DNA from: Flammula alnicola
Lineage: Eukaryota; Basidiomycota; Agaricomycetes; Agaricales; Strophariaceae
Assembly: GCA_015499995.1 (NCBI GenBank)
Contig: JADNRV010000412.1
Span: forward strand, 1-37,592
DNA length: 37,592 nucleotides
Direction: 5' to 3'
The notes beneath the pieces were generated by a model, which saw only the letters and a list, made by a program, of their open reading frames with translations, was not told the origin of the DNA and searched no databases. Made by a program: the position numbers and the translations under genes. Below are positions 1-13,828 of the stretch, piece after piece. Numbering within the stretch: position 1 is the first letter of the stretch; every line of letters starts with the position of its first letter.

Positions 1-1
1 C

Positions 2-3000
2 TGGAATGCAACCAGACATGGAGTATATCCCGAAGGAGGTCGCGACTTCACACCTGGCCCGAGTTGGTATCTACCCTCGCGCCGCTCATCCACTTTCCAA
101 CAACCTAGGATTCCGTCACCCTCAAGTGAGCATCGCGGCCGCCAACATTATCGATCGCCTTCGCCATATCGTAGACCGGCATATAGTCAACAGCCGCCAT
201 CACACCATGGCCCACCAGGTCGATCGAGGGGAAATGACGAATTTGTCATGCGGCCAGCACCCAGTCAGACCGTGGATCCTCCTCCCGTGGCCATGCCGCA
301 TTCGACGGCGAGCAACCTTCAAGTTTCGGAAAATCCTGAACATCAAAGCCAGCTGAGTAGTCGCGAGGATACCGATATCTCCTTGGTGATTTCACCTAGC
401 GTTCCACAACCTATCCTTAATCCTCCTCCCCTTTCGCCATTTCCTCCTGCTGGGATCCCATTTACGAGCTTACCCTCTGCCCAACATCCATCTTCAGAAA
501 ATGACCTTAACATCGTGTCCGGCAGTGAGCATCCCACTGACGGTCATTCCTATCCTCGTCGACGTATCACTACACCACTACAAGTATTGAATCCGATAGG
601 TGAGCACTACCTGCTATCATGCTGTGAAGCGACTAAATAATCTGCCTCAGTATCTGATACTAGTAATATCGATCCAGAAGAAGCCGTCATGTACAGGCGC
701 TTCCCTCGTTCTCGGTCTCCTTCACGGCGACATGTTCCGTCTGTGATTTCATTGGATAGACCTCGTTATCGTCGTTCTCGTTCTCGGTCGCCGCCACCAC
801 CGCCACCTGCTCCCATAATCATAACAGATAGTCGCCGCTCTCGTTCTCATTCGCCAGTGCGACATGCTCCATCTGTGATCATCTTGGACAGGCGTCATTC
901 TCGTTCTCATTCTCGTTCACCACGGTGGCCTGCTCCAGTAACACGGCGTTCTCGTTCACCACCTCCCGTCGTTTTCCATCGATCAGAAACAGATACGCCA
1001 CACCGAATCATTTCAAGGCCATACTCACATCCTCGTCCTCGTTCACCTCGCAGAGAGCCACCAATTATCATTCCTCTTGTCGACGAACTACAATCACAAT
1101 ATAGTAGATCCAGATCTCCTAACTATGATCGGCGTAGGCGTTTGTCTCCTCACCTTCCGTGGGATGGGTCATACACAGGCACCGCAATGGAGAGAACGAA
1201 GGAGTGGAGTAATTCTGTCTACCTCGAACGCGATGCTACTACTCAATCTAGCCGAAAAGCTGACGAAATAGATCTGCTTGCGGTCACCTTGGATTTTGAA
1301 ACTAGCAGCATCAAGCAATCTGCGATCGAAAGACCGGCGGATATCTCTCAATGTTCTTCCTTGGATGCTAAAACATATATCTTAGCTTTCGTACTCGACA
1401 CTCTTCCACGCCAGTTGTATCTTTATCTTCTCCTCTGCCTTCCTTACATGTATTTTTCTCGCGTCACTCGGATATTTGAAGAGGCGGAGATGAATATGCC
1501 ACAGATCAAGCAAGGCATTCTAGAAGCGGCGATACAGCTAAAGGAACCTCTTTCCAAACCCTGGAGACTCGAACCGTCCATTGAAAATGCGCCATATAAC
1601 AATCTCCAAAAGACGTGGCAAACCTTTATTGACTCGCTTTTGCGAGAATGGAAGACTTTGAATATCATCTCGGTCCTACTCCTTTCGTGAGCTACATATT
1701 GCTGCGATGTCTTCTCGGACTAATGACGTCTCACAGCGCTATCCTCACAATTCTGCAAATACAGAGTGCAGCGAACGATCCGCTCACGCGATATGCGGCG
1801 TTGCTATCTATGATCTGTGCTCTCATGAGCCTTCTCTACGGGTGCATGTATATCATTCGCTTTGGAACGATGCGCAAAACGTATAAGGCAGCGGAATGGG
1901 CACACGTGAATTTTCTTCCGCCAGCGTGGTTAGCGATGGTTCTAACAGTGGTTCATTTCTAGGAAGCACGGAAAACGAGGACTGGGATTTGGTGGAATGT
2001 GTGGGTTCTCCTCGCAATGCCAGCAACGTGGCTAGCATGGTACGCAGTTAGGGTCTTCTCTCCTTGTCTTATATAAACTTACCACCGATCTGGTTTTAGG
2101 TCAATGATATTATATGTCGTTTGCATCATGTCGTTCGTTTGGCGGACTGGAACCACAGACGATGCAAACAAAGGGCCCATGACTCCTGATCAAGCATTGG
2201 CCGCTCGCATTGTCGTTACAGTCGTTCTATCCCTAGGCATCATCTATTTCGTTTTGATCACAGCCACGCTGAGACGCTACGGCGAGATGATGGACCGTGC
2301 TTGGCATCAACGGATTCTGGGCTGGATTGGCGACACCGTCAAGGACGCGTACACTGGTACCCCGCAACTCGTGGCTCCATATACGCCGGCTTATCATCGT
2401 CCGCCCACGGCCACCTCTATACACCCTCCAGCACCTCCGTCACCCGGGCCGCCTGCATCGCAACTCGGAGTGCGCGCCGCTGAAGCTCCCGCCAGAGCTG
2501 ACCCAGGGCCCAAGATGTCGATGTTGTTTAAGGCTAATGCAGCGAGTAATCGTGACATACCCCGTGAGATCTCGACTGTGAGCGTTCCAGGGGTGGCCGA
2601 CGACCACGGCGCTATTTCAGAGAAGGGACTCCTCTCGACCGCACTATCTCCAGAACCTCGTATTCGCTCTATTAAGATGGTCGAGTTGTTGGCTTTGCAT
2701 ACCGACAGCTACGTCTCGAAGCCAGATAACATGACGAAGTACGAAGATGATCTCAGAACTTGTCATTTGTCGCAAGAGCAATTGCAATCATTAAAAATGG
2801 TCAGCGATTCTCTGTGAAACGGTGTTCAAAGGTTCATGGCTGATATTGTGATTTCTCGGATCGTAGGAGTTGCTATCTGCTTGGGATGATGACCATCCAC
2901 GGAGCATTCTACCGACCCTTCAACGTTGGAACCAAAGTTTCTTTTATGAAAACGGAGGTCAAATCGCTCTCTGTGAAGAATATGGTTCTCAATTATCCAA

Positions 3001-3349
3001 CTACGCCATTTTCCACTTCTCTACGAGCGATCCACTTCCGCGAGACGACGACCGGTACGATTCTGTTCCAGAAAGGTTGCACCGACTGGATATCTGGTCG
3101 TCGACAAATCCAACGAATCCTGATGCTGAAATCAAGAAGATATCATTACTCTTTGGCAACACGGAAATCTTTGATGGCTTGCGTGAAGCCAGACAAGATG
3201 ACTTGGTCGATGCTGGGCCATCTTCGCTGTTCGGGAACACTGCTTTCGAGCCCATCTTGACGAAACTTGACTATCGCATAAACCAATCCTCTCTGCAACA
3301 GTCACAAAAGCCGTCCACGCTACAACATGATACCCAAGAGGTTGGTTAA
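2..3349 (+). CDS. RS/proline-rich protein with C-terminal multi-pass membrane domain (5' partial)
   Basis: Exons inferred at 2-599, 651-1686, 1737-1905, 1963-2039, 2100-2799 and 2867-3349. Together they are 3063 nt (1021 codons with the stop), open from the window edge, so the start lies outside. The N-terminal half is low complexity. Around nt 700-1130 it is packed with SRSRSP-like Arg/Ser repeats and proline runs. A block with LPRQLYLYLLL and YFSRVTRIFEEAE precedes four likely membrane helices: ISVLLLSAILTILQI, LLSMICALMSLLYGCMYII, WVLLAMPATWLAWSMILYVV and IVVTVVLSLGIIYFVLI. RFGTMRKTYKAAEWA lies between the second and third. I know this arrangement as an expanded, uncharacterised membrane family of Agaricomycetes. 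No enzymatic motif is visible and I propose no function. Introns are 50-67 nt with GTGAGC, GTGAAT or GTACGC donors and CTAAT/CTAAC-like branch points. A truncated copy lies in reverse orientation at 37235-37592. Confidence 0.8.
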
Positions 3350-4329
3350 TACCTTATCTAAAGCAGTGGTAATCTCATACAAAGTACACGACGCTATTTA
3401 CTTATGGTGAATCGCGGGTTACTCGCCCACACCAATGTGTATCTCCTATGTATATACTGTATCTACACTAAGAACTGTCCAGGTATTTTGTTTACATTTC
3501 CTATTCCACATACCCACAACCATCGAACATTGTTGAATGTCGAATGAGTTGGGTTGGAGTTAGGTCGCGATGATCCCCTAATCACAAATGAAGGGTTTTA
3601 GCGTCCAAAAAGCAGATTATCATCAGTTGCCTTAGACTGTGGTTAAAGCTCGTTGGGATATATTATCGGCGCGGGTTCTGTACGGCAGCGCCAAAGGCAC
3701 CAGAGATGCGTCGATGAGCAGGCACATAAGACGTGGGCATGCGCGGCAGCGCCTTTGTACCGGACGCGTATTGATCAGTCTTCCTGTAGCCACCGAACTC
3801 TCGTACATAGCGAGGCGGTTACTTGACAGAAATGATGTTAAACATGTCCTCTGTAATATTGTTCACCTTGTCAGAAATTATTTCCGGATTATTTATGTGT
3901 TGGACGAGAGTCACCTCATTCTCTGGCATGCGATGCAGGATGGTATAGGGGAGTGCCTGACTCGAAATTAAATTTTAGGACGCCATTTTTTGCAAGCTCA
4001 GCACCTTTTTTCGTGCTTCGTTCAGCAATTCATCGACTCAGTGAAAATCGACCGGCATCCCACGTTCAGTTTCGCCCCCGACTCAAGAAGGAGGCTTGCT
4101 TATCTACATGAGGGTTTATATTCACCACTAGCTGCTATATGCTCATGAACCATTGAACTGGCAATTGTACGCGTATAGCGGCAACCGCTACTCTGGTCGA
4201 GAATCAACGTCCAATAGGATCCTGTGTATCTGAATTGATGATTTGGCTTGAGAATGTCTTTGACCGAAATATTGTCACTGATGCGGCTCTGTTGTTCACG
4301 TGGAACATAACAAGTAGTAGTGTTCACAT

Positions 4330-4650
4330 ATTTTAACTTGGACATGCGAAGCACCGATGGACTTCATAGTATTCTGAAGATTTGGTACCCCTCCCAGTGT
4401 TCAACGTTCAAGTCCGAGTCTACCAACTCCCATGGCCATGAATAGCAAGGGGAAGCGCTATAATTATCCAATCCTGCTCACGCACTTGTCGTTGGAACAT
4501 CGGCATATGACTGGGAATTAGGTTTGCCGGTTCCTCAAGGACTATTTCGAGCGCGAGGCGTACTCGCGATGACAAGCTTCATGGCACATTTAAGAAACCG
4601 TTGGCTATTCTTGGATGGACAGTGGGAAGTTTTAATTAGACTCTTAGACT
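4330..4650 (+). pseudogene. Decayed copy of the reading frame at 35182-35460
   Basis: DNA here matches the reverse complement of 35182-35460; for example CCTCAAGGACTATTT is followed by GAGCGCGAG in both arms. The right-arm copy keeps a 92-codon frame, whereas this copy is broken by indels and stops. The parent gene is not recognised. Boundaries are approximate. Confidence 0.45.
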
Positions 4651-5099
4651 CAAAGCGCGTCTATTTTTTCTGCGAGCTATTCTTATGTTACCCCTCCTCC
4701 GTTCCTCGCTAGTCCTCACTCCTTGTGCGAGCGTGGGAATGGCCGATCTCGACTCGTTGCATGCGATTACACCTTTGTCACTCCACCATTCAGTCCATAC
4801 CTTCTTATCCTTCGCACACTCGCTTATGATCCATTCGATCGGATTTGTTTTTTTTGGGATTTTTAGGCGACAGTGGGTGAACTTGGAAATCAGAGCTATA
4901 GGACGTCACTCAAAATGTTTTCGTATTCTCACAGCGCCGACTAATGCATGCTTATCTCCTGCAACCGCCTCCGAGGTACACATTCTGAAATATGAATAAC
5001 TCATCGAGGAAGGGACCACGTGGAAAATCTCAGGCCCCGGTGTTCAGCAATCGGCTAATGCGCATTCACTGACGATAGGCGGGACAACCCCTTCGGGCA

Positions 5100-5550
5100 T
5101 GCCTTTTCTTGCTTCAAGGAAACATCTCGGGCCCATTTTCTCTTGCAGCCTCCTAGCATCTGGTAAATTCTCTGGCTCTTTGCTGCGCCTCAACAAAAAA
5201 TATCTCTGGGCTGTCTTACAGCCTCCGAGGGCTTGGTAATTTCTCTGGGTGTTTTTCTTCGAGAATGCGATATCTAGCGCTGGTGCAATCCAGGTAGACC
5301 GCTCTCGGGCTGGCAGGCAATAGGAAAGGCAGAGCCGCGCGGATAGCGTCACAGGCAAGAGGTGGTTGTGCACAGCCACTCACCCGTATCTAATCTAATC
5401 TATGCGATCCGCCAGCACCACAGCGCCCGCCTTTCTCTTGCAACCGTCGAGTATCTAGTAATTTCCCTGCGGCTGGGACTCACCCAAAAATATATGCCAC
5501 CCGACTTGTTTCTGCAGCCTCCAAGGCATTGGTAATTGATAACGTCAACT
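5100..5550. repeat. Duplicated ~110-bp unit, present once in the right arm
   Basis: Two diverged copies lie at about 5120-5235 and 5435-5540. Each has TTTCTCTTGCA, then a TCTRGTAAATT/TAATTTC block, an A-rich AAAAATAT tract, and GCAGCCTCC(A/G)AGG followed by TTGGTAATT. The intervening DNA includes the short dispersed repeat. At the matching place in the right arm (34450-34645) only one unit is present, so the left arm gained about 265 bp. Confidence 0.55.
5272..5404 (-). repeat. Short dispersed repeat, copy 1, with TAGATTAGATTAGATA end
   Basis: Read on the minus strand it starts TAGATTAGATTAGATA, continues to AGTGGCTGTGC, then has TTGCCTGTGACGCTAT and CCGCGCGGC. The same landmarks occur in order at 13325-13475, and the internal part at 18825-18925. 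The simple AATCT tail resembles SINE tails. Box A and box B-like stretches are not convincing, so the class is open. It lies within the DNA present in the left arm and absent from the right arm. Confidence 0.5.
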
Positions 5551-6969
5551 TGAATTACTCTGGATCCTTGATGGAACTCGGACGATGCTTTGACGCAGGA
5601 ACCCGCATCCGGGATGCTATGAAGCCGTATGCTCCTCCTCAATCATGCGTCGACTTTCACCTTTTAAATCTGATTTGGTGTCCATGATTTTATTAGTGAC
5701 ATGGACTTGTCAGTATTTGTGGATTTACCAAATATTCATTTGTTTCTTTGTTGGAACTTGAACATGAGCATGTTGTCCGACACCATCTACAAAAAATGAT
5801 TCCGAACGCACAAAAATCATTTCTCGCTAACAGGATCGAAGGCTAGATCCATGACCCTCCCGTATCCATCTTACAGTCTCGGAACTTAGCTGATCAATAT
5901 TTGATCCCCGCGCCCCCAACGTGCAGTTATAGAATGGACAGTGACTGATGAGTTTGCGAAACGTCCACGTTTATAATTGACATCGCGATTCCCACTCGGC
6001 TTCTACGTTCTGCCTCGTGCGGTAGATCCAATATGGGCACCTCACTCGGAAGTGCCAGTGGATGGCTTTGCGCTCGCGTTCTTAGTTGGCTACAGAGCAA
6101 TGACCTCCGTCACTTATCTCGAAATTTTACATCGACCTGCATTACGCTGGAAAGAAAATGAAGTCGACTTGCATCTCTGTTGTGTCGTTTTCTTCTTCTT
6201 TGAATTTCGCAAGCTACTGGCAGCGACACATTTACTTCTGTGATTCTATCATAAAGGACACCAGGACGGCTTAAGACTCTCGTGGAGTTTTGACCTCCGG
6301 AAAGCAAGACGTGTGAGCTACCGGCTCGGGGTTCGATGTACATTTGACATCTTCGGAAACCGGAATACCTTTAGCTTGGTGCTCACCTACGTGCACACTC
6401 TGTAGGCGCGCCGACGCCCGTAGAAGAGTCAGGCATCTAATGGGCTGTCCATGTCGGGACTCGTCTACCACTACCTCGATGAGCATTGAATATTGAGCAA
6501 CAAGGCGAAAGGCAGTAGCGACCTACACGGGCCAGGCATCCATAGAGCCTTACACGCCAGTCGGTCCACCGAACTGTTGGAAATAAATTTATAATTACTA
6601 GACGGGCTTGCCGAGGACTTGGTGTTTTTAAGGATGTCCAACCCCGACATCAACTGCCGAGAGGTATTTTTCAAAGCGTTTCGAGGTTGGATGTCCATAT
6701 TTACATAAAACGATAGTCTGGATGAATGCAACCATCCCAGGATTGTGGTCCGAGTGGGTCCAAAATTAGATAACCAAAAATATATCGCGTCCAAAATTAG
6801 TGGTCTAATATTAGTCGTGGTGGTAGACCGTTCGCTTGGGACAAGCATTTACTACCCCGACAAATTTTGATGAGTGAAAGTTGAATCCAGGCAAAGGGTT
6901 TGTGTCAGGTTTGCGCACACCTACATGTTCAGAGTGGATCGCTCAGCACCAAATCTCTCACCGAAAAGG

Positions 6970-6977
6970 TATAAAAG
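6970..6977 (+). promoter_or_regulatory. TATA box of peroxidase A
   Basis: TATAAAAG lies 70 bp upstream of the peroxidase A start codon. The same octamer is at 33406-33413 (-), 62 bp upstream of copy B. The spacing suits a core promoter, and the motif has survived although both genes are frameshifted. Confidence 0.7.
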
Positions 6978-7039
6978 TAAGTCCATTTCTTGTTGTTGCA
7001 GTCAAGGCAGCCCTTGTCTCCTGCTCGAGTACATCTCCA

Positions 7040-8782
<1,743 letters not shown>

Positions 8783-11377
8783 ATTATATTGCGAGCTCGC
8801 CCATGAGAAGCGATTTCACCATAACCAATTTCAATTCTTTGTTGTCTATCTCCTAACTCGTATCTGTCTTCGCGTACCTATATATATTGGCCTGAATATA
8901 TCGTCTTTTTTCTGCATTTCGGGCATGCATTTATTTCATCCTTCTGGCGATCCGTAACCCTTCCCTTCCTTTCTTGCCTGATTCTGTCTCGGCATAACAT
9001 TTAGCTCTTGCAACTCTGCTCCTCCACACTGATTGGAAACTCGAATGGATCTGCTTCCATGTTCCTGGCCTCAATGCGCTTATCCATCGGTATTGCATCC
9101 GTAGCTGGGACAGTCGCCATTTTTGCTCGTGGGACTCCAGAATTGACATTGACACTTTTTGTCAATACTTCCCATTTTAAAACTTTTACGTCGCCGATAA
9201 GCAGAAAGAAGTCATGACAGAACACCGAAAAGGAACTGACATTAAGAGAGGATCGGATGGGCATATCGACGTTACACGCATGGGCCGAGTCACTAAACAC
9301 ATGTCTTCGTCTTTTCGCATTACAAGGAGCAGATCCACTTTACGGACCAGATAGCTGAGCTGTTCTCTACCTATGTGAACGCGGACGCTTATAGGGATAC
9401 CCTTCAACAACAGATTGGTCCACGTAAGTATTTTCGATCATTGTTGATAAGAACATCACTCACCAATCATACATAAATTCTAGGAGACTATATGGCCACG
9501 ATTGATAACCATGAGCGGCAGGATGTAGTTGCTTCGGACCAATTAGTTGCTTAATCAGGCTACCGGAGATGAACGACGATTTGCCTGAGATGTGTTGGCC
9601 TCCAGTTACCTTCAAGAAGATTGCCCACAACGCTTCGAATGCACCGGCGAACATAGGTGAGTTTTCCGGCGCAGCAGTAGATCGTCTGGAAGAATATCCC
9701 TACATTCGTCACACTTTAGAAAAGACTGATCATAATAGACGACCAGCCCCAGTTCGCGCCAACTGCGGACTGTCAAATGGGGGTCAATCCAATGCCGATC
9801 CGCAACCATGACATGAGAGCCTCCTATATCCTTCTATCGCACAGCAAGTCGTTCATGCAAGCGGGCCAATCCGAAATAGAGGGAAGGATAAGACCCGCGA
9901 CCCCGATACCAAAGATGGGACTGCAAATCAACATGGTAAATTTTACTGGCAGCCCAGAGCGGGGATAATCGATCGCTCCGACGCCGTTGCCGTAGAGCCA
10001 GCAAAGCTCCGGATCCAGACAACACCAGGCCAAAGGTATGTAGCTGTAATCCTTTCTTGAGTGGAAATATCTGACGATGGCAGGCATAGGCCTCGGAAGG
10101 CGACGGTGGCACGGGTTGAACTTTGAACGGCCAGCTGCGACGCTTTCAACTCAGGACGCACAGAACTCGAAAACGGCACGAAGAACACGAACGACGTACC
10201 TCCGCCACCGATATCGACAAGAAACGAGCAACGGCAGGTGAAGAGGTAGAAGGGCTCGGCACAGGTAACTTCCCTGTCATCTTCTTCCTCAGGGTTGCCG
10301 TGCTTATCGTCTCGCTCACCAGCCTCCTCAGCGTCATCCTGGTCCCGCGAACATCGTCTCCGCCTAGCAGATTTCCACAGTCGCTCATGACATCGGTAGA
10401 GCCCATCCCCACGCCATGGCAGGCAATGCATGCGCACTCAACGTCCAACCTTCGACAGCAAATTTCGCCAGGAATGGGTGTGCACCGCGGGCTCGACCCT
10501 CGTTATCAGGACATACGGCAGAGGGTGAGTCATTTTCTGAATAATGTGAAGAGTTGAACTGAACTTATACAAGGATGGACGGAGGAGAAATTTTGATTAG
10601 ACATGAATGCATGAATGTTCACGATCGCGAACAGTGCTGATCACCGAGATAGATCTCGACCTCTTTTCGCCCGTCCCCGTCGTCGTCAGTAGAGAGAGCG
10701 AGATCACATAGGAGATTCGTTGTTTGGCAGTAGGATAGAAAACAGTTGTCGATGTGGGTTGTATTTATACCGGTTAACGATGAGCGAACTGACAGATACC
10801 TCTCTGAGCGTTTGGATGCAAAAAATTCGGTGACGGATGCCGCCGAGCTATATGACCATGAGACCGTGTGAATTTCGGCTGGGCCGCATTTCTGACTGCC
10901 ATTTACTTCAACTCCGAGCGCGTTGCGCGCCTCTCAGGTCTGAACGTCAACGTTCAATGTTCAACATCCTTCAGTTTAATGTGCAGAATGAAATTACCTT
11001 AGCATGGATGCGAAAGCGCAGTTAATCCACAGAAATCACAATACTTCCCCAAATGAATCAAGGTTCAGCCATAATGATATAACCTCGGGCCAACGTCGAG
11101 TCTAGCGATAAACGCTAGTGACATCTGCAAAGTTGGAAGGTTGGCCTCATGGGCCATGGCGTATTTGTTGGACATGTCTGAATATATTCCTCCTGACATA
11201 TACGATAGCATAGGTTTACGAGATCCTAATGACAAAAAAGAACGCTTTTATTGTAAAACCTGTATTCGAATTGTTACATATCTATACGTCTTCAGTGACC
11301 CTAAGGTGCAGCTTCCCGATAATAAATTATCTACTCATACTTATCGCAACACGAAACCTCTAGCATGAGATTGAGCT
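8783..11377. other. Gene remnants and duplicated DNA, no intact gene recognised
   Basis: Open frames are short and interrupted. One stretch at 9310-9560 (+) looks like two decayed exons joined by an intron; it reads FTDQIAELFSTYVNADAYRD and then DYMATIDNHERQDVV before a stop. I do not recognise it. The block 9790-10110 is duplicated at 13060-13600. The frames at 9943-10437 (-) and 10123-10557 (+) overlap antiparallel and neither has a recognisable motif. Nothing convincing was seen at 10560-11377. Confidence 0.5.
9790..10110. repeat. Duplicated block, copy 1 (second copy 13060-13600)
   Basis: Shared landmarks in the same order and orientation: AATAGAGGGAAGGATAAGAC (13190s: one base different), then CAGCAAAGCTC (second copy CAACAAAGCTC), ACAACACCAGGCCAAAGG, TATGTAGC and CTTTCTTGAGTGG. 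The second copy is longer because it contains the short dispersed repeat at 13325-13475. Minus-strand translation shares LILPSI followed by an RRI motif. The protein is not recognised. Confidence 0.6.
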
Positions 11378-12483
11378 TCACATTGGGTTCTGTGCATTAG
11401 GGCCTATCTGAGCGGCAATGCTGTTAGGAGCATATGCAGCGCCAAGGTCTGCGGCTAGGTCAGCAGTCATTGGAAAATGGGCCCATGCGGATATTGCTTT
11501 ATCGTTAGGTTCAGTGAGCAGTTTGATATCCTCCCCGCCCAAACTTTGAATGTCTGCGGGAATAGCCCAATAGCATCCACGAAGCAGATTATCCGCAGTT
11601 GCCTGTGGTTGAAGCGCATTTCGATATTTCCTTTCCTCTTCGCAGATCGCATTCCACAAATTTTCATCGATATACGAGCCGTTTCTCAAACTGGGATCGA
11701 TATTTTCCACTATGCAACCTGCAAATTGAGCGATCAACCGAGCAAACGCCACCGGATAGATGCGTCCTGGAATTCTGCGGGTCGTTGCAGGATCAGTGAA
11801 CACGGCTGGGAGATCCCTCAGTGTGTGATTTTGGCCTTCAATCCTACAGGCGGGCAAATCCCCTTCCTGTCCCACATATGGCAGGCGCGCTTCTCTCCTC
11901 GTGAGCGCAGTATCCCTTTCCCAGAAGGCGCGATTTTCCTGTCTGCGTTGCGACTCGGCAACAAGTTGGCCATGTGCGTTGGCCATGTTTGAATCTGTCG
12001 ACAGAGCAATAATGTTAGCTATGTCGCTACATACACCATTTATAGCTTGAAAACAAGTCACGTACCGTGTTCGTTATTTGTTGAGAGATAGGATATGTGA
12101 GAGCAAGAGGAAATACCGTGTCTTACCGTACTCGGTAAATAAGCAGGGAAGTGGTTGTAGAAACTCGAGACACTCTCTTCACTTATATATCGATACGATC
12201 CCTGCCACTGCACAGCAGCCCGCCACCTACATGAGTGGAAGTTTGTACTCGAATTAGACGTTTTCGACGAGGGAGGGTAGTTTGCGCAATGACATGCCAG
12301 AAAATATCCATTTTCGGCATTCTTTCCTTCGACATTGGCATTCGGCCTCGATGAAACTCTACACAACTCCGCAGGACAGCCAGGGGTCTGGTATCTCAGA
12401 TAATCTCGCATGTTTATGGGAAATGATGCAGCTTTCAATACGAATAATGTGAAGAACCACGAGGCAGCCTGAGCAGTTTTCAA
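11378..12483 (-). CDS. Hypothetical, possibly secreted protein
   Basis: Two exons are inferred, 12483-12066 and 11994-11378. The 71-nt intron has donor GTACGT, branch GCTAAC and acceptor GACAG, giving an open frame of about 344 residues. The N-terminal hydrophobic stretch AASWFFTLFVLKAASF could be a signal peptide, but the frame begins at TTG, not ATG. The true start may be a missing upstream exon or the ATG 24 codons further in. The first exon is Cys-rich; the second has DLPAVFTDPATTRRIPGRIY and LRGCYWAIPADIQSLGGED and reads as a folded domain. I do not recognise the family. A GTAAGA site near the end of exon 1 could give a different junction. Adjacent DNA is repeat-rich, so decay is possible. 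Confidence 0.5.
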
Positions 12484-13059
12484 GTCTTGTCCGGGCAGGA
12501 CACTGCATCTCCCGTCAAGTCCAAATAAAGTGGGTGTATACTATTTCAGCCTTTTGTGGGCATACCGGGTTCAGTCACGATTACTGCTGAAGCGCTGAAA
12601 CGCCGAACGTCGCCCACAATCATGACTGGTCTTCGGCGGACAACGCCAGAATCGTGATGCTGCTGCGAAGTTCAGGACCCTCAAGTTAGTCGGGCAATCC
12701 TTTTTAAGCATCAGATTCATGTGCTTGCCTCATCAAGAATACGGTATAGTAATATTTTGGGAGAACATCAGGCTATCTGAATCTCTGGGTTGACCTGTAT
12801 TTATGTGAGCGAGATCTCAGGTCAATCTTATAGAGTACAGCAGACCCACCATGCCTCGAACGAAAGATAGAGCGGCATAGAGTATCAGGCTTGCCCATAT
12901 GCAATGCTGATGACGTGAAGGAGATTTCCAACGTACGAAGCACAGGGAAAGAGTAGACGGATGGAGCAGCACTGGAAGAAGGATTTTCGCCCATTCTGAT
13001 ATATGTATCAGTGCAGCGGCGCAGTAGTGCCTTGTCATCGTGACCCCATTGCAAAATTC

Positions 13060-13600
13060 TTTAATCCAACCAGCCAGATGATCTTTCCCAGCCCGGGTCT
13101 GCCTCTACGCGAGAGAACCTGATCAATAACCATAACTGAAGAATCCAACGAGATCCGTCTACAGACCAATTCCTTGACGAAATATGCAATAGAGGGAAGA
13201 ATAAGACGCATGATCCGTATATGCAAAGGTTCCTCATGCCATATCTCAATATTCAATAGTAATCAAGGCGGAATCAAGGCGGAATGCAAGTTTGCAACAC
13301 ACAATTACAACATTTGACGGTGCCTATAGATTAGATTAGATACCATCAGTGGCTGTGCCTGATCTTCTCTTCTGCATTCCTTGCCTGCGACAGTGACTAT
13401 ACTTCACGGCGTCCTCGACGCGTATCCGAGCCCTCGCTATCCACAGTCTGGTCAGATTGGACTGCTCCAACGGACTGGGCGGAGCCACGATAGGTCGCCA
13501 CTCTGACACCGTCATCGTCGCAAAGCCAACAAAGCTCTGGACAACACCAGGCCAAAGGTATGTAGCCGCAACCCCTTCTTGAGTGGGAATCTGGTAAAAG
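13060..13600. repeat. Duplicated block, copy 2
   Basis: Same orientation as 9790-10110 and sharing its landmarks, ending in ACAACACCAGGCCAAAGG at about 13540-13557. It is interrupted by the short dispersed repeat at 13325-13475, which copy 1 lacks. The repeat therefore probably arrived after the duplication. Confidence 0.6.
13325..13475 (+). repeat. Short dispersed repeat, copy 2
   Basis: Starts TAGATTAGATTAGATA, then CAGTGGCTGTGCC, CCTTGCCTGCGACAGTGACT, CTCGACGCGTATCCGAGC, GGTCAGATTGGACTGCTCCA. It shares both ends with copy 1 and the internal CTCGACGCGTATCCGAGC block exactly with copy 3. The complementary strand encodes EQSNLTR and ARIRVEDAVKYS, echoed in copy 3. Confidence 0.65.
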
Positions 13601-13828
13601 GCGAGAGGCGGTCGTACAGGCGATAGTGCGTCATCATCGTAGCACAACCGCAAATGTCTTTAGAGCACATCAGACCAGCGCGCCCCTACACCAGCCAACC
13701 TGACAATCCTAATCGACGACCACAGGAGAAGCATCCAACGAAATACCCTTGCAGATCACCAAGAGCCTCCCGGAGTCATGCCAACGCCTTGAGGGGGAGT
13801 ATCTCACGATGGAGACCCCTTCTGGGAA

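Larger units (their letters stand above)
3350..6969. other. Gene-poor stretch of the left arm
   Basis: No intact gene seen. Nearly all of it after 3600 has a reverse counterpart in 33.4-36.25 kb. Open frames here are short, lack recognisable motifs and are not preserved between arms, apart from the relic at 4330-4650. It also holds a duplicated unit around 5100-5550, one copy of a short dispersed repeat (5272-5404), and a doubled GTCCAAAATTAG motif at about 6768-6825. Confidence 0.6.
12484..13804. other. Repeat-rich stretch with unrecognised minus-strand frames
   Basis: Frames at 12773-13054 and 13035-13256 (-) have no motif I recognise. The second one overlaps the duplicated block shared with 9790-10110. 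An exact GGCGGAATCAAGGCGGAAT-type doublet sits near 13267-13285. No complete gene is supported. Confidence 0.5.

Noticed and set aside
6310..6350. GGTTCGATGTACA as a tRNA B box
   Set aside because: No A box, acceptor stem or anticodon arm around it, and the sequence is not kept in the other arm.
9943..10557. Overlapping 164-codon (-) and 144-codon (+) frames
   Set aside because: Both are open over the same DNA with no motif, and part of the region is the duplicated block; neither can be preferred as a gene.
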